Positions 1 to 9,059 of a DNA stretch of 64,000 nucleotides are shown here, one piece after another. Both the position numbers and the translations under genes were made by a program. Below the pieces are notes generated by a model that searched no databases, was not told the DNA's origin, and saw only the letters and a program-made list of their open reading frames with translations. The stretch is from positions 1 through 64,000 of the forward strand of contig NZ_JPMD01000023.1 in the NCBI RefSeq assembly GCF_000732635.1, given 5' to 3'. The stretch is from Clostridium sulfidigenes (lineage in GTDB: Bacteria; Bacillota; Clostridia; Clostridiales; Clostridiaceae). The first letter of the stretch is position 1. Every line of letters starts with the position of its first letter.

Positions 1-143
1 ATTATATAAATATAAATATATTTAATACGATTATATAAATTGATATACTAATTAAAATTATAGTAAACTTAATGTAAAGTAGATAATTATAAAAATAACA
101 ATGTAGGTGGAAATGTATTTTATTATATGTAAGGAGATAAAAA

Positions 144-1142
144 ATGGAACTAAAGGAACTTTTAAAATATGTGGTTGAAAATCAAGGTTCAGATTTGCAT
201 CTGTCTGTAGGAGCACCTCCTATTCTACGAAAAAATGGAGAATTATTAAATGTAATAGAAGAAGTTTTATCTGAAGAAATAGTTAAGAAATATAGTAAGG
301 AAATCCTTGGAGAAGATTACTTTATATATAATGAAATAGGGGAGAGAGATATACTATATACTCTACCGGATGTAGGCAGGTATAGGGTTAATGTATATAA
401 AGAAAGAAGTTTTGATACTATTGCAATTAGAGTAATACCAGTAAAAGTTCCAACTCTAGAAGATTTAAATATGCCTACAATTATAAAGGAACTTACAAAT
501 AAAAAGGATGGCTTAATTCTTATAACTGGGCCAACTGGAAGTGGTAAGAGTACTACTATGGCAGCTATGATAAATGAGATAAATTCAAATAAAAAAACTC
601 ATATTGTGACTTTGGAGGATCCTATAGAGTATTTACATAATCATAAGAAGTCTCTAATTAATCAACGGGAAATAGGAAGGGATACGGAAAGCTATGATAG
701 TGGGCTAAGAGCCATACTTAGAGAAGATCCAGATGTAATTTTAGTTGGAGAAATAAGAGATTTAGAAACTATGTCAGCAGTACTTCTAGCAGCAGAAACA
801 GGACATCTAGTAATTTCTACATTACACACCATAAGTGCCTACAAAACAATTGATAGAATCATAAATTATTTTCCGTCAGAACAGCAATTAAGGATAAGAA
901 ATCAGCTTTCTACGGTGTTAAAAGGTATAGTATGTCAAAGATTATTTAAGAAGGTGGATGGTAGTGGAAGAATTGCCGCTCTTGAAGTAATGGTTAATAC
1001 CCCAGCAGTTCAAAATTTAATTAGAGAAGGGAAAATACATCAAATACCATCAACTATGGAAACTTCGTCAAAATATGGTATGCAGACTATGGAAATGGCT
1101 ATAAGTAAAATTATAAGATATATTGATAAAGAAGAACTGTAA
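144..1142 (+). CDS. pilT: PilT-family type IV pilus retraction ATPase
   Basis: A hexameric secretion-type ATPase of 332 residues, the family that powers type IV pilus retraction at the inner face of the membrane. Visible are the N-terminal PAS-like region, Walker A GPTGSGKST near residue 129, the Asp box LREDPDVILVGEIRD with Walker B, and the His box GHLVISTLHT. These fit PilT/PilU better than the longer PilB. The ATG has a good AAGGAG site 6-7 bases upstream. No pilin, PilC or PilB gene is adjacent; the next gene is ftsA, 300 bases on. The family is certain; a retraction role is inferred, and it could serve pili encoded elsewhere. Confidence 0.9.
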   Translation: MELKELLKYVVENQGSDLHLSVGAPPILRKNGELLNVIEEVLSEEIVKKYSKEILGEDYFIYNEIGERDILYTLPDVGRYRVNVYKERSFDTIAIRVIPVKVPTLEDLNMPTIIKELTNKKDGLILITGPTGSGKSTTMAAMINEINSNKKTHIVTLEDPIEYLHNHKKSLINQREIGRDTESYDSGLRAILREDPDVILVGEIRDLETMSAVLLAAETGHLVISTLHTISAYKTIDRIINYFPSEQQLRIRNQLSTVLKGIVCQRLFKKVDGSGRIAALEVMVNTPAVQNLIREGKIHQIPSTMETSSKYGMQTMEMAISKIIRYIDKEEL

Positions 1143-1448
1143 ACAGAGTTCTTTGCTTCTTAGAAAACCTATAATATCAATGGTATAGGGAATTTAACTA
1201 TTGTGTTTTTTTTAATTAAGTTTTATACTATAGATAGAATATAAATGATTAAATGGCGTATTTATAATATATTGAGATAATTTCGTTATTTACCTGTATA
1301 TGGTAGTAAGATATTATAGAGACTAGGCATTGTATAAATATATTCTAAAAATATTCTACTATTTTGAAGGAATTTCATTTTTCATGTTGAATATACCTTT
1401 GTACACTGTAAACTTCTTAGGGAGTAGAATGTGGGAGGAATATGTTAT
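1143..1448. other. Intergenic region pilT-ftsA, no gene seen
   Basis: About 300 AT-rich bases with no ORF carrying a convincing ribosome site. A weak stem (CCTATA at 1168 with TATAGG at 1184) is followed, 16 bases later, by eight T residues (1206-1213). This may be an inefficient terminator for pilT. The ftsA promoter should lie in the 3' half, but I cannot pick one clear -35/-10 pair. Confidence 0.5.
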
Positions 1449-2708
1449 ATGAATAATTACATTGTTGGAATAGATATAAGTTCTTCAAAGGTATGTGGAG
1501 TAGTTGGGAGATTAGACCAAGAAAACAAAATACAAGTTATGGGAATTACTACTTCAGATTATGAGGGAGTTAAGGATAATGTAATGTTGGATGAAGAGGA
1601 TATTTCTTATATTTTACGCAATGTAGTAGAGCGTTTAAAGGAAATTGTAAATTCACCATTAGAAGAAGCATACTTATCTGTACCAATTTCTTTATGTGAA
1701 ATCGTAAAGACTAAAGGTGTTTTGTCTTTCCCAGAAATGAAAGAGATTAGCAAAGAAGATATATTAAATGTAGGAGAAGTTGCAAAGTTTTGTGTTGGCA
1801 AGGAGCAAGAAATTGTCCAAGTTGATATTGAAGAATACATAGTTGATTCTATGAAGAATATTACTAATCCATTAGGAATGAAAGGGAAGGTACTAGAATC
1901 AGAAGGCAACGCATTTATACTAAGTAAAAAATATGTTGATGGATATAAAAAATGTTTAAAAGAAACTGGAATCGAGATAAAGGGATGGGTAGTTAATGCT
2001 ATAGGTATAAGCAAGGATATAATTGAAGATCTTGAACTTGCTAAAGGTGTAGCAATTATCGATGTTGGAAGTTCTAATATGGAAATTACAGTTTTTAAGA
2101 ATAATAGATTCTTAGATTACTTTTCAGTACCCTTAGGTGGTAATAATATTACAAATGATATTTCTATTTGCCTAAAGTTATCATTACAAGATAGTGAGAG
2201 ATTAAAATTTAAATGTAATACATTATTAAAAGATAATTCAACTGAAAATCATAAAATAAAGATTAACACTAGTGGAAATAGTATAGTGGAAATTAATTAT
2301 GAAATGTTAGTAGATATAATAGGTGAAAGAGTCAAAGAACTACTTGAAATAATAAATAAGCGCATTGAAAAAGAACAATTAAGTGATCAAATTGGCAGTT
2401 TCGTAATTGTTGGAGGTGGAATATCTTTATTTAGAGATATTACGACTATAGCTTCAGAAATATTAGGAAAGCCAGTTAGAATAGGTGTTCCAAATTATGT
2501 TGGAGCAGCAAATCCAATATATTCAACAGCTACAGGAATCATAAGAGATGTTTTAAACAAAGAAGAAATATTTAATAAAGAAAAAAGTTCCTGTGAAAGT
2601 TGTAATGAAAAGTTGAGTAGCAGCAATAATAGAAGTAAAGAAAATAAGTTTATAACAAGACTAAAGGGAATTCTAAAGAGTTTTTCTAATGAGGAGGTAA
2701 TAAAGTGA
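1449..2708 (+). CDS. ftsA: FtsA-like cell division actin homologue (divergent)
   Basis: Actin/Hsp70-fold protein that normally tethers FtsZ to the membrane. The ATG at 1449 is chosen because GGGAGG (1433-1438) lies just upstream; an in-frame GTG at 1431 sits before that site. The protein is 419 residues. Motifs are recognisable but altered: phosphate-1 reads [14 protein letters not shown] (usual GIDIGT/S), phosphate-2 reads [14 protein letters not shown] (usual DIGGGTTD-like), and the adenosine motif reads [14 protein letters not shown]. The C-terminus holds a basic amphipathic stretch ([12 protein letters not shown]) suited to membrane targeting. It overlaps ftsZ by 4 bases, implying coupled translation. 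Position and fold support FtsA; nucleotide binding may be unusual. Confidence 0.85.
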   Translation: MNNYIVGIDISSSKVCGVVGRLDQENKIQVMGITTSDYEGVKDNVMLDEEDISYILRNVVERLKEIVNSPLEEAYLSVPISLCEIVKTKGVLSFPEMKEISKEDILNVGEVAKFCVGKEQEIVQVDIEEYIVDSMKNITNPLGMKGKVLESEGNAFILSKKYVDGYKKCLKETGIEIKGWVVNAIGISKDIIEDLELAKGVAIIDVGSSNMEITVFKNNRFLDYFSVPLGGNNITNDISICLKLSLQDSERLKFKCNTLLKDNSTENHKIKINTSGNSIVEINYEMLVDIIGERVKELLEIINKRIEKEQLSDQIGSFVIVGGGISLFRDITTIASEILGKPVRIGVPNYVGAANPIYSTATGIIRDVLNKEEIFNKEKSSCESCNEKLSSSNNRSKENKFITRLKGILKSFSNEEVIK

Positions 2709-3817
2709 TTGATTTCGATGTTCAAAATGATGATTTATGTAAAATTAAAGTTGTAGGTTGTGGTGGCGGTGGAAACAACGCTGTAAATAGAATGATTGAA
2801 GAAGGACTTAAAAATGTTGAATTCATAGGTATTAATACAGATAAACAAGCATTAGTTTTATCTAAGGCTGAGTTTAAAATCCAATTAGGAGACAAGCTTA
2901 CTAGAGGCTTAGGTGCTGGTGCAAATCCCGAAATAGGAAGAAAAGCAGCAGAAGAAAGTAAGGAAGAAATAATTGAAGCATTAAAAGGTGCAGATATGGT
3001 ATTTGTTACTTGTGGAATGGGTGGAGGAACTGGTACAGGAGCTGCACCAGTAGTAGCAGAAATAGCTAAATCTATGGGGATTTTAACTGTAGGTGTTGTA
3101 ACTAAACCTTTCCCTTTTGAAGGAAGAAAAAGAATGATTCATGCAGAAGCTGGAATTAAGGCTTTAAAGGAATCAGTTGATACATTAGTAACAATTCCAA
3201 ATGAAAGATTATTATCTCTTGTGGATAAAAAAACTACCCTTGTAGAATCTTTTAGAAAAGCAGATGATGTTTTAAAACAAGGTGTACAAGGTATTTCTGA
3301 CTTAATAACTATACCAGGATTAATTAACTTGGACTTTGCAGATATAAGCACTATTATGGTTAATAAAGGGCTTGCTCATATGGGAGTAGGTGTTGGAACT
3401 GGCGATAATAGAGCGCAAGATGCTGCAAGAGAAGCAATAGCAAGTCCACTTTTAGAAACCTCAATTATAGGAGCAACTGGAGTACTTTTAAATGTTACTG
3501 GGGGATCTGATTTGTCTTTGTTAGAAATTAATGAAGCTGCACAAATAGTACAGGAAGAAGCTGATCCAGATGCAAATATTATATTTGGTGCTGTAATTGA
3601 TGAGAGCTTAAATGATGAGATAAGAATAACAGTTATTGCTACAGGATTTGATTGTGAAAAAGCTAAAATGGAAAGTGGAGTAAGCTTTGACTCTATTAAA
3701 AGTCAGAGTCCTAAATCAGAGGTAGCAGCAACTCAATCAAGTGAAGCTACTACATCTTCTAAAGAGGAAAGTGAAGATTTTACAGTTCCTACATGGCTAA
3801 GAAAAAGCATGAGATAA
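2705..3817 (+). CDS. ftsZ: Cell division GTPase FtsZ
   Basis: Tubulin homologue that polymerises into the cytokinetic Z-ring. The 370-residue length is normal. Visible are the N-terminal glycine loop [15 protein letters not shown], the tubulin signature [10 protein letters not shown] near residue 106, and the T7 synergy loop NLDFADI that completes the neighbour's GTPase site. A Ser/Thr/Glu-rich linker follows, ending in the conserved tail [12 protein letters not shown], which binds FtsA, SepF and similar partners. It starts with GTG inside the ftsA stop (GTGA overlap) behind a GAGGAGG site. Two hairpins follow the stop. Confidence 0.97.
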   Translation: MIDFDVQNDDLCKIKVVGCGGGGNNAVNRMIEEGLKNVEFIGINTDKQALVLSKAEFKIQLGDKLTRGLGAGANPEIGRKAAEESKEEIIEALKGADMVFVTCGMGGGTGTGAAPVVAEIAKSMGILTVGVVTKPFPFEGRKRMIHAEAGIKALKESVDTLVTIPNERLLSLVDKKTTLVESFRKADDVLKQGVQGISDLITIPGLINLDFADISTIMVNKGLAHMGVGVGTGDNRAQDAAREAIASPLLETSIIGATGVLLNVTGGSDLSLLEINEAAQIVQEEADPDANIIFGAVIDESLNDEIRITVIATGFDCEKAKMESGVSFDSIKSQSPKSEVAATQSSEATTSSKEESEDFTVPTWLRKSMR

Positions 3818-3841
3818 TATAAGATTATTATTTATTTTATT

Positions 3842-3888
3842 AAGAGACTATTGCAAAATGATTTTTAATTATTTTGTAATAGTCTCTT
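3842..3888 (+). terminator. Terminator after ftsZ
   Basis: An 18-base arm starting AAGAGACTATTG at 3842 pairs with the arm at 3871-3888, with an 11-base loop. A T-containing tail (TCTTATTT) follows. Confidence 0.8.
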
Positions 3889-3918
3889 CTTATTTAAATT
3901 TTTAAAATTCCATATAAA

Positions 3919-3953
3919 GGCTGAAGTAGAATAAAACGTATTCTATTTCAGCC
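3919..3953. terminator. Second hairpin after ftsZ
   Basis: GGCTGAAGTAGAAT (3919-3932) pairs with ATTCTATTTCAGCC (3940-3953), perfect except for one G-T pair. The downstream tract is only CTTTATTATTTC, so this may be a back-up terminator. It sits in the 315-base ftsZ-spoIIGA gap (3818-4132), in which I see no gene. The remainder is very AT-rich and should hold the spoIIGA promoter; I could not find a clear Spo0A box in it. Confidence 0.55.
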
Positions 3954-4132
3954 CTTTATTATTTCAAGGGCTTTTGTTTACATTACACAGTTTATTTTTT
4001 AATAAATACTTAATTTAAAAAAAAAATCGTAAAATGACATAATTTTCTAGTAATAATATGAAATTTTACCATATGATTTTACAAATTTTACCGTAAGTAA
4101 CCTATATAATAATCTTTAAGGGGGTAAATAAA

Positions 4133-4936
4133 ATGGTAGTGTACTTAGATATGCTTTTGTTAGAAAATTTTTTAGTGAATTTATTTTTACTAACAATAAC
4201 TATGCAAACTATAAAAAAGAAGGTTTCAATGGGTAGGTTAATGCTAAGTTCAGCTATTGGTGCTTCATATGTTTTTGCTATAGTTATTCCTAAACTACAG
4301 TTTTTTACATCTACGCCCTTTAAAATAGTAGTAGCTCTACTGATGATGATAATATCTATTAAAGATAAAAGTATGGGTGAAGTATTAAAAGCTACTGGAA
4401 TATTTATATTGTATTCTGTACTTCTTGCAGGAATGTCTTTTTATATAGCCATAAAGGATAATCCATCTTTATCATCAAGTGCTATGATATATAATTTTTC
4501 CTATAAAAATCTTATATTGTCTTTAATGATTATTTATATGTTAATTTATAAGTTGACTGTATATGTAAAAGATAGACGCTCATTAACTAATTATGTATAT
4601 ACTACTGAAATATGTATCGATAATGTGAAGACTATAATAAAAGCCTTTTTAGATACAGGTAATGAACTTAGAGAGCCAGCAACAAATTTGCCTGTAATAA
4701 TTGTAGAAAGGAAGTTTTTCAAAGATTTAAATTTAAAGAACCATAGCATATATAACATTCCTTATTCTGTGGTAAGTGGATGTAATGGGAAACTTATTGG
4801 AATTAGACCAGATAGTGTGAAGATAAACATTAATGGAAATATAAAAGAAGAAAGTTTGATATTGGCATTTTGTGATAATAAGCTTAGCAAACATAGTGAT
4901 TATAATGGACTTTTACCAAGGGGGATTATAGAATAG
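4133..4936 (+). CDS. spoIIGA: Sporulation sigma-E processing peptidase SpoIIGA
   Basis: Membrane aspartic protease that cleaves the pro-sequence from sigma-E in the mother cell after a signal from the forespore. The first about 140 residues form five or so hydrophobic helices. The soluble C-terminal half carries the catalytic FLDTGNE motif (Asp near residue 174) in a retropepsin-like fold. At 267 residues it is somewhat shorter than the Bacillus protein (about 309), which I believe is usual for clostridia. The start is ATG behind AAGGGGG. It is followed 11 bases later by sigE, its substrate, as in all classic spoIIG operons. Confidence 0.93.
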   Translation: MVVYLDMLLLENFLVNLFLLTITMQTIKKKVSMGRLMLSSAIGASYVFAIVIPKLQFFTSTPFKIVVALLMMIISIKDKSMGEVLKATGIFILYSVLLAGMSFYIAIKDNPSLSSSAMIYNFSYKNLILSLMIIYMLIYKLTVYVKDRRSLTNYVYTTEICIDNVKTIIKAFLDTGNELREPATNLPVIIVERKFFKDLNLKNHSIYNIPYSVVSGCNGKLIGIRPDSVKININGNIKEESLILAFCDNKLSKHSDYNGLLPRGIIE

Positions 4937-4947
4937 GAGGAATTTTT

Positions 4948-5688
4948 ATGAATAAAATATCAAAAAAAATTTTAGAAGTGAGAAATGGGTTGCAAAGCAT
5001 ACTAAGTAGATTTTTAAGTAAGTTTAAAGGCTTTGCAAAATCAATTTACTACATAGGGGGAAATGATGCATTACCACCACCATTGACTAAAGAAGAAGAG
5101 GAAGTATTGGTAGAAAATCTAGAAATGGGAGATGAAAGTATAAGATCCATATTAATTGAACGTAACTTAAGATTGGTAGTTTATATAGCAAGAAAATTTG
5201 AAAATACAGGAGTAAATGTAGAGGATTTAATATCAGTAGGTACTATAGGGCTTATAAAAGCTGTAAACACCTTTGCACCAGAAAAGAAGATTAAATTAGC
5301 AACCTATTCTTCTAGATGTATAGAAAATGAAATACTTATGTATCTAAGAAGAAATAATAAGATAAAAACAGAAATATCTTTTTATGAGCCATTAAATATT
5401 GATTGGGATGGAAATGAACTGTTATTATCAGATATATTAGGAACTGATAGTAATGTAGTATATAACTATATAGAAGAAGAAGTAGATAAGCAACTTCTTG
5501 GAATTGCTATGGATAAATTAAATAGTAGGGAAAAAGAAATAATAGAGTTGAGATTTGGACTAAATGGAATTACAGAAAAAACCCAGAAGGAAGTTGCGGA
5601 TATGCTTGGTATATCTCAATCCTACATTTCTAGACTGGAAAAAAGAATAATTAAGAGACTTAAAAAAGAAATTAATAAAATGTTATAA
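4948..5688 (+). CDS. sigE: RNA polymerase sporulation sigma factor sigma-E (pro-form)
   Basis: Early mother-cell sigma factor, made as an inactive precursor. The basic, amphipathic pro-sequence covers about residues 1-33. The expected SpoIIGA cleavage zone lies at the [15 protein letters not shown] segment (Tyr34-Tyr35), which matches the Bacillus pro-sigma-E junction. Regions 2 ([13 protein letters not shown], then [15 protein letters not shown]) and 4 (the helix-turn-helix [20 protein letters not shown]) are intact over 246 residues. It shares an operon with spoIIGA; sigG follows from a separate promoter. Confidence 0.97.
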   Translation: MNKISKKILEVRNGLQSILSRFLSKFKGFAKSIYYIGGNDALPPPLTKEEEEVLVENLEMGDESIRSILIERNLRLVVYIARKFENTGVNVEDLISVGTIGLIKAVNTFAPEKKIKLATYSSRCIENEILMYLRRNNKIKTEISFYEPLNIDWDGNELLLSDILGTDSNVVYNYIEEEVDKQLLGIAMDKLNSREKEIIELRFGLNGITEKTQKEVADMLGISQSYISRLEKRIIKRLKKEINKML

Positions 5689-5699
5689 GGTTGTCTTTA

Positions 5700-5727
5700 G
5701 TATAAAAAAGCTACATCAGGAGATAAT
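5700..5727 (+). promoter_or_regulatory. Sigma-F/sigma-G type promoter for sigG
   Basis: GTATA at 5700-5704 and GGAGATAAT at 5719-5727 match the Bacillus sigma-F consensus (GYATA, then GGNNANAHT), with a 14-base spacer (15 is usual). It lies 12 bases past the sigE stop and about 35 bases before sigG, as expected if sigG is switched on by sigma-F in the forespore. The assignment is by consensus matching only. Confidence 0.6.
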
Positions 5728-5761
5728 TTTAATGTAATTATTCTGAAGGGAATGAGACCTT

Positions 5762-6535
5762 ATGATGATTAATAAAGTAGAAATTTGTGGAGTGAATACT
5801 TCGAAACTACCTGTATTAAAAGAGAAGGAAATGAGGGAACTACTAATCAAGATAAAGCAAGGTGATAAGGGCTGTAGAGAGGATTTTATAAAAGGAAATC
5901 TAAGGTTAGTATTAAGTGTAATTCAAAGATTTAATAACAGAGGGGAAAATGTAGATGACTTATTTCAAGTAGGTTGCATAGGTCTTATGAAGGCTATTGA
6001 CAATTTTGATTTAAGTCAGAATGTTAGATTTTCCACTTATGCAGTACCGATGATAATTGGAGAAATTAGAAGATACCTTCGGGATAATAACTCTATTAGA
6101 GTAAGTAGATCTTTAAGAGATATTGCTTATAAGGCATTACAAGTGAGAGATAAGCTTGTTAACAAAGATAATAAGGAGCCAACTATCTCTCAAATTGCAA
6201 AAGAACTAGAAATGCCTAAAGAAGAGATAGTATTTGCACTAGATGCAATTCAAGACCCCATTTCATTATTTGAACCTATTTACCATGATGGTGGAGATGC
6301 CATATTTGTTATGGATCAAATTAGTGATAGTAAGAATTTAGATGATGGATGGCTTGAAAATATATCAATAAAAGAAGGTATGAAGAAGCTTACAGATAGG
6401 GAAAAACTAATCTTAAACTTAAGATTTTTTCAAGGAAGAACCCAAATGGAGGTTGCTGATGAAATTGGAATATCTCAAGCTCAGGTTTCGAGATTGGAAA
6501 AGACAGCACTTAAACATATGAGGAAACATGTGTAA
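5762..6535 (+). CDS. sigG: RNA polymerase sporulation sigma factor sigma-G
   Basis: Late forespore sigma factor, 257 residues. The N-terminus has the hallmark segment KVEICGVNTSKLPVL, by which sigma-G differs from sigma-F. It is followed by region 2 (NLRLVLSVIQRF, VDDLFQVGCIGLMKAID), region 3 (ELEMPKEEIVFALDAIQDPISLFEP) and the region 4 helix-turn-helix MEVADEIGISQAQVSRLEK. ATG at 5762 and 5765 are both possible starts. It has no pro-sequence. A sigma-F-like promoter lies just upstream, and two rho-independent terminators lie downstream at 6661 and 6723. Confidence 0.97.
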   Translation: MMINKVEICGVNTSKLPVLKEKEMRELLIKIKQGDKGCREDFIKGNLRLVLSVIQRFNNRGENVDDLFQVGCIGLMKAIDNFDLSQNVRFSTYAVPMIIGEIRRYLRDNNSIRVSRSLRDIAYKALQVRDKLVNKDNKEPTISQIAKELEMPKEEIVFALDAIQDPISLFEPIYHDGGDAIFVMDQISDSKNLDDGWLENISIKEGMKKLTDREKLILNLRFFQGRTQMEVADEIGISQAQVSRLEKTALKHMRKHV

Positions 6536-6660
6536 TATGCGTATTTACAGGTAGGTAGCTTAATTTAGAATTAAAACTAGTTGCAATAGTTTATGTAATG
6601 AAAACATATTATATTAAAATTCACATTGCAATGAGGTTAAAATTTAAAATTTATAACTCA

Positions 6661-6688
6661 GCAAAAAGGAGCCTAGGCTCCTTTTTGC
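6661..6688. terminator. Perfect palindromic terminator after sigG
   Basis: A perfect 28-base palindrome centred on CCTAGG, with A-run and T-run flanks, so it could terminate either strand. The arm is GCAAAAAGGAGCCT. Confidence 0.85.
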
Positions 6689-6722
6689 TTTATAGATTAT
6701 TATAGCTATATCACGTTGGTAT

Positions 6723-6748
6723 AAAAAAGAGAGTCTAGGCTCTTTTTT
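6723..6748. terminator. Second terminator, near-copy of the first
   Basis: AAAAAAGAG (6723-6731) pairs with CTCTTTTTT (6740-6748) around the loop AGTCTAGG. The core TCTAGGCTC closely resembles CCTAGGCTC of the hairpin 40 bases upstream, which suggests local duplication. Confidence 0.8.
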
Positions 6749-6813
6749 ATGTTCTATATTATTTTAAAGAGAATATAGATTAAATGATATAAAATTTAAG
6801 GAGGGAGTTTTTT

Positions 6814-7071
6814 ATGGAAACTTCAATGTTTGCGATAAATAGTTTAAAAACTATGGAGATAATAGATATTAACACAGGTACTAAACTTGGCTATATAAAA
6901 GATTTTAAAGTTAATTGTGAAGAATATAAATTAGAAGCAGTAATACTTCCAACACAGAAATCTGGATGGTTTTCAAAAAATGAAGATATAGAATTGCCTT
7001 GGGAGAGAATTAAAAAAATTGGAGTAGATGTTATTTTAGTAGATGGAGAGGGTATTGTTGAAAATAATTAG
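6814..7071 (+). CDS. ylmC: YlmC/YmxH family PRC-barrel protein
   Basis: Small protein of 85 residues with a PRC-barrel beta fold (MEIIDINTGTKLGYIKDFKV, then a strand set ending in IELPWERIKKIGVDVILVD). Members of this family lie directly after sigG or in the ylm cluster of Bacillus and Clostridium, and are often called sporulation proteins of the YlmC/YmxH family. The biochemical role is unknown. It has its own strong site (AAGGAGGGAG) and lies downstream of two terminators, so it has a promoter separate from sigG. Confidence 0.85.
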   Translation: METSMFAINSLKTMEIIDINTGTKLGYIKDFKVNCEEYKLEAVILPTQKSGWFSKNEDIELPWERIKKIGVDVILVDGEGIVENN

Positions 7072-7157
7072 GAGAAAATAATTAATTATATACAAATGGT
7101 GAATACTTTGTGTATAATCGTAGTATAAACAGAAAAAACTTAGAGGATGTGATTATA

Positions 7158-7613
7158 GTGAAGTGTCCTTATTGCAATGGAGAAGAAAGTAAGGTTGTAG
7201 ATTCTAGAGCAACAGAAGATGATGGTGCAATTAGACGTAGAAGAGAATGTCTTAATTGCAATAAAAGATATACTACCTATGAAAAAATAGAGGATATACA
7301 AATATTTGTTATAAAAAGAAACTTAACTAGAGAGTTATTTAATAGGGATAAAATCATAAGTGGTGTTATAAGAGCCTGTGAGAAAAGACCTGTATCGAGA
7401 TTAGAGATAGAAAACTTAGTAAATTCTATTGAAAAAAGACTTAATAATACCATGACTAGTGAAATAAGATCCGAGGAAATAGGAGAATTAATATTGGAGA
7501 AATTAAGGTATATGGATGAAGTTGCTTATATAAGATTTGCATCTGTATATAGAAAGTTTGATGATATTAATAGTTTTATAGAAGAGATAAAGGGTTTAAG
7601 TGGTGATAAGTAA
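7158..7613 (+). CDS. nrdR: Transcriptional repressor NrdR
   Basis: Nucleotide-sensing repressor of ribonucleotide reductase genes. The N-terminal zinc ribbon (MKCPYCNGEESKVVDSRA, then RRRECLNCNKRYTTYE) has the four cysteines, and the ATP-cone domain follows (FVIKRNLTRELFNRDKIISGV). I chose GTG at 7158, which gives the family's exact N-terminus and 151 residues and is preceded by AGAGGA. The open frame runs upstream to 7110 without a ribosome site. The 3' end overlaps pgeF. Confidence 0.96.
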   Translation: MKCPYCNGEESKVVDSRATEDDGAIRRRRECLNCNKRYTTYEKIEDIQIFVIKRNLTRELFNRDKIISGVIRACEKRPVSRLEIENLVNSIEKRLNNTMTSEIRSEEIGELILEKLRYMDEVAYIRFASVYRKFDDINSFIEEIKGLSGDK

Positions 7614-8349
7614 TATGAGATCTTATAACATAGAAAATAATGAATTTCTAACCTATGATTTAGATGATATAACCATTGGATTTTCTACAGCAAAAAATAA
7701 TTTAAACTTTAATAAAACATTTAATGAAGGAAAGTCTAGTTTAAATAATTTAAAAAAGTGGTTTAAAGTAAATGAGGTTGTATATTTAAATCAAGTTCAT
7801 GGAACTAAAGTATTTTCTTATGAAGAAAATATGGATATAGTAAACTATGATGGAGATGGTATTGTAACAAAAGAAAAACAGGTTGCTATTGGAGTATTTA
7901 CAGCGGATTGTGTACCAATAATTTTAGTAGATACTAAAAATAAAGTAATAGCAGCTCTTCATAGTGGTTGGAAAGGAACTTTGAATAATATAGTTTCTAA
8001 AGGAATTAAAGTTATGAAAGAAAATTATGGGTGTAATCATAGCTATATTAAAGCTTTTATAGGTCCTCATAATAAAAGCTGTTGCTATGAAGTAAGCCAG
8101 GAGCTTATAGATAATTTCAAGGATTGTGATTTATTTAAAAATCAACAGATTAATTATGGTAGAAATTTAGATTTACAAAAGTGTGTAGAGATACAGTTAA
8201 TGAATGAAGGTATCAAAAATAATAATATAGTATGTTTAAATTTATGTACATACTGTAGCAAGGATAAAAAGTTATATTCATATAGAAAAGAAGAAGAATC
8301 TCATGGTAGGTTATTTTCCTTTGTATTTATCCATGAGTTTAAGGAGTGA
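7600..8349 (+). CDS. pgeF: Multicopper-oxidase-fold purine nucleosidase/peptidoglycan editing factor (YlmD/PgeF)
   Basis: Laccase-domain protein of the YfiH/YlmD family, reported to act on purine nucleosides and, in E. coli, to edit peptidoglycan precursors. The metal-site motifs are present: YLNQVHGTKV, TADCVPI, AALHSGWKGTL, and the Cys/His segment FIGPHNKSCCYEV. It has 249 residues from GTG 7600. GTG 7603 is also possible and spaces better from AAAGGG; ATG 7615 has no good site. It overlaps nrdR by 14 bases, implying one transcript. Physiological substrate unproven here. Confidence 0.88.
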   Translation: MVISNMRSYNIENNEFLTYDLDDITIGFSTAKNNLNFNKTFNEGKSSLNNLKKWFKVNEVVYLNQVHGTKVFSYEENMDIVNYDGDGIVTKEKQVAIGVFTADCVPIILVDTKNKVIAALHSGWKGTLNNIVSKGIKVMKENYGCNHSYIKAFIGPHNKSCCYEVSQELIDNFKDCDLFKNQQINYGRNLDLQKCVEIQLMNEGIKNNNIVCLNLCTYCSKDKKLYSYRKEEESHGRLFSFVFIHEFKE

Positions 8350-8354
8350 TATTT

Positions 8355-9059
8355 ATGGAAAAAACAATATTAGTAGTTGATGATGAGGCACATATTCAGG
8401 AACTAATTAAATTTAATTTAACTAAGAATGGGTTTAAGGTTATAACTGCTGATAATGGAATTGATGCATTAAAAATAGCTGAAGATGAAAAACCAGATCT
8501 AATATTTTTAGACCTCATGTTACCGGGGATGGATGGGTTAGAAGTATGTAAGTCTATTAGAAAAAAATCATCTATAGAGTCTACACCAATAATTATGATT
8601 ACAGCAAAAGGTGAGGAGTTAGACAAGATTTTAGGCTTAGAGTTAGGAGCAGATGATTATATAACAAAACCTTTTTCGGTGAGGGAACTAGTAGCTAGAG
8701 CTAAAGCTATATTAAGAAGAACGAGTTTTAAACAAGAAGACAATAGCTTTAAGTTTGGAGATATAAATATAGATTATCAAAAACATGAAGTATATAAAGG
8801 AAAAGAAAAAATAGAGCTTACATTAAAAGAGTTTGAACTTTTAGAAATACTGATAAAAAACAAAGGAAAAGTTATGACAAGAGATTTTCTTTTAGATAAG
8901 ATATGGGGCTACGAATATGTAGGAGAAACTAGAACTGTAGATGTCCATGTGAGACATTTAAGACAGAAAATAGAAGATAATGATAAAAATCCAATTTATA
9001 TTCAAACTATTAGAGGTATAGGATATAAATTTAATTCTGGGGACAGTTATGAAAGATAA
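8355..9059 (+). CDS. phoP: OmpR-family phosphate response regulator PhoP/PhoB
   Basis: Two-component response regulator. The receiver domain has acidic residues VVDDE, phospho-acceptor Asp53 (IFLDLMLPGMDG), Thr in MITAKG and Lys in ITKPFSVRE. The C-terminal winged helix is complete (VDVHVRHLRQKIE, TIRGIGYKF). ATG 8355 is preceded by AAGGAG at 8341-8346. It overlaps the histidine kinase gene and stands upstream of pstSCAB-phoU, so control of phosphate starvation genes is the likely role. The assignment as PhoP rather than another OmpR member rests on this context and the kinase architecture. Confidence 0.92.
   Translation: MEKTILVVDDEAHIQELIKFNLTKNGFKVITADNGIDALKIAEDEKPDLIFLDLMLPGMDGLEVCKSIRKKSSIESTPIIMITAKGEELDKILGLELGADDYITKPFSVRELVARAKAILRRTSFKQEDNSFKFGDINIDYQKHEVYKGKEKIELTLKEFELLEILIKNKGKVMTRDFLLDKIWGYEYVGETRTVDVHVRHLRQKIEDNDKNPIYIQTIRGIGYKFNSGDSYER

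Noticed and set aside
1..143. c-di-GMP riboswitch upstream of pilT
   Set aside because: Such switches often precede pilus genes in clostridia, but no GNRA-receptor core or conserved aptamer sequence is present in the bases available.
1607..2014. 135-codon minus-strand frame inside ftsA
   Set aside because: Shadow of the real gene, with no ribosome site or recognisable domain.
4020..4130. Spo0A box upstream of spoIIGA
   Set aside because: Expected from known biology, but no convincing TTTGTCGAA-like element could be read on either strand.
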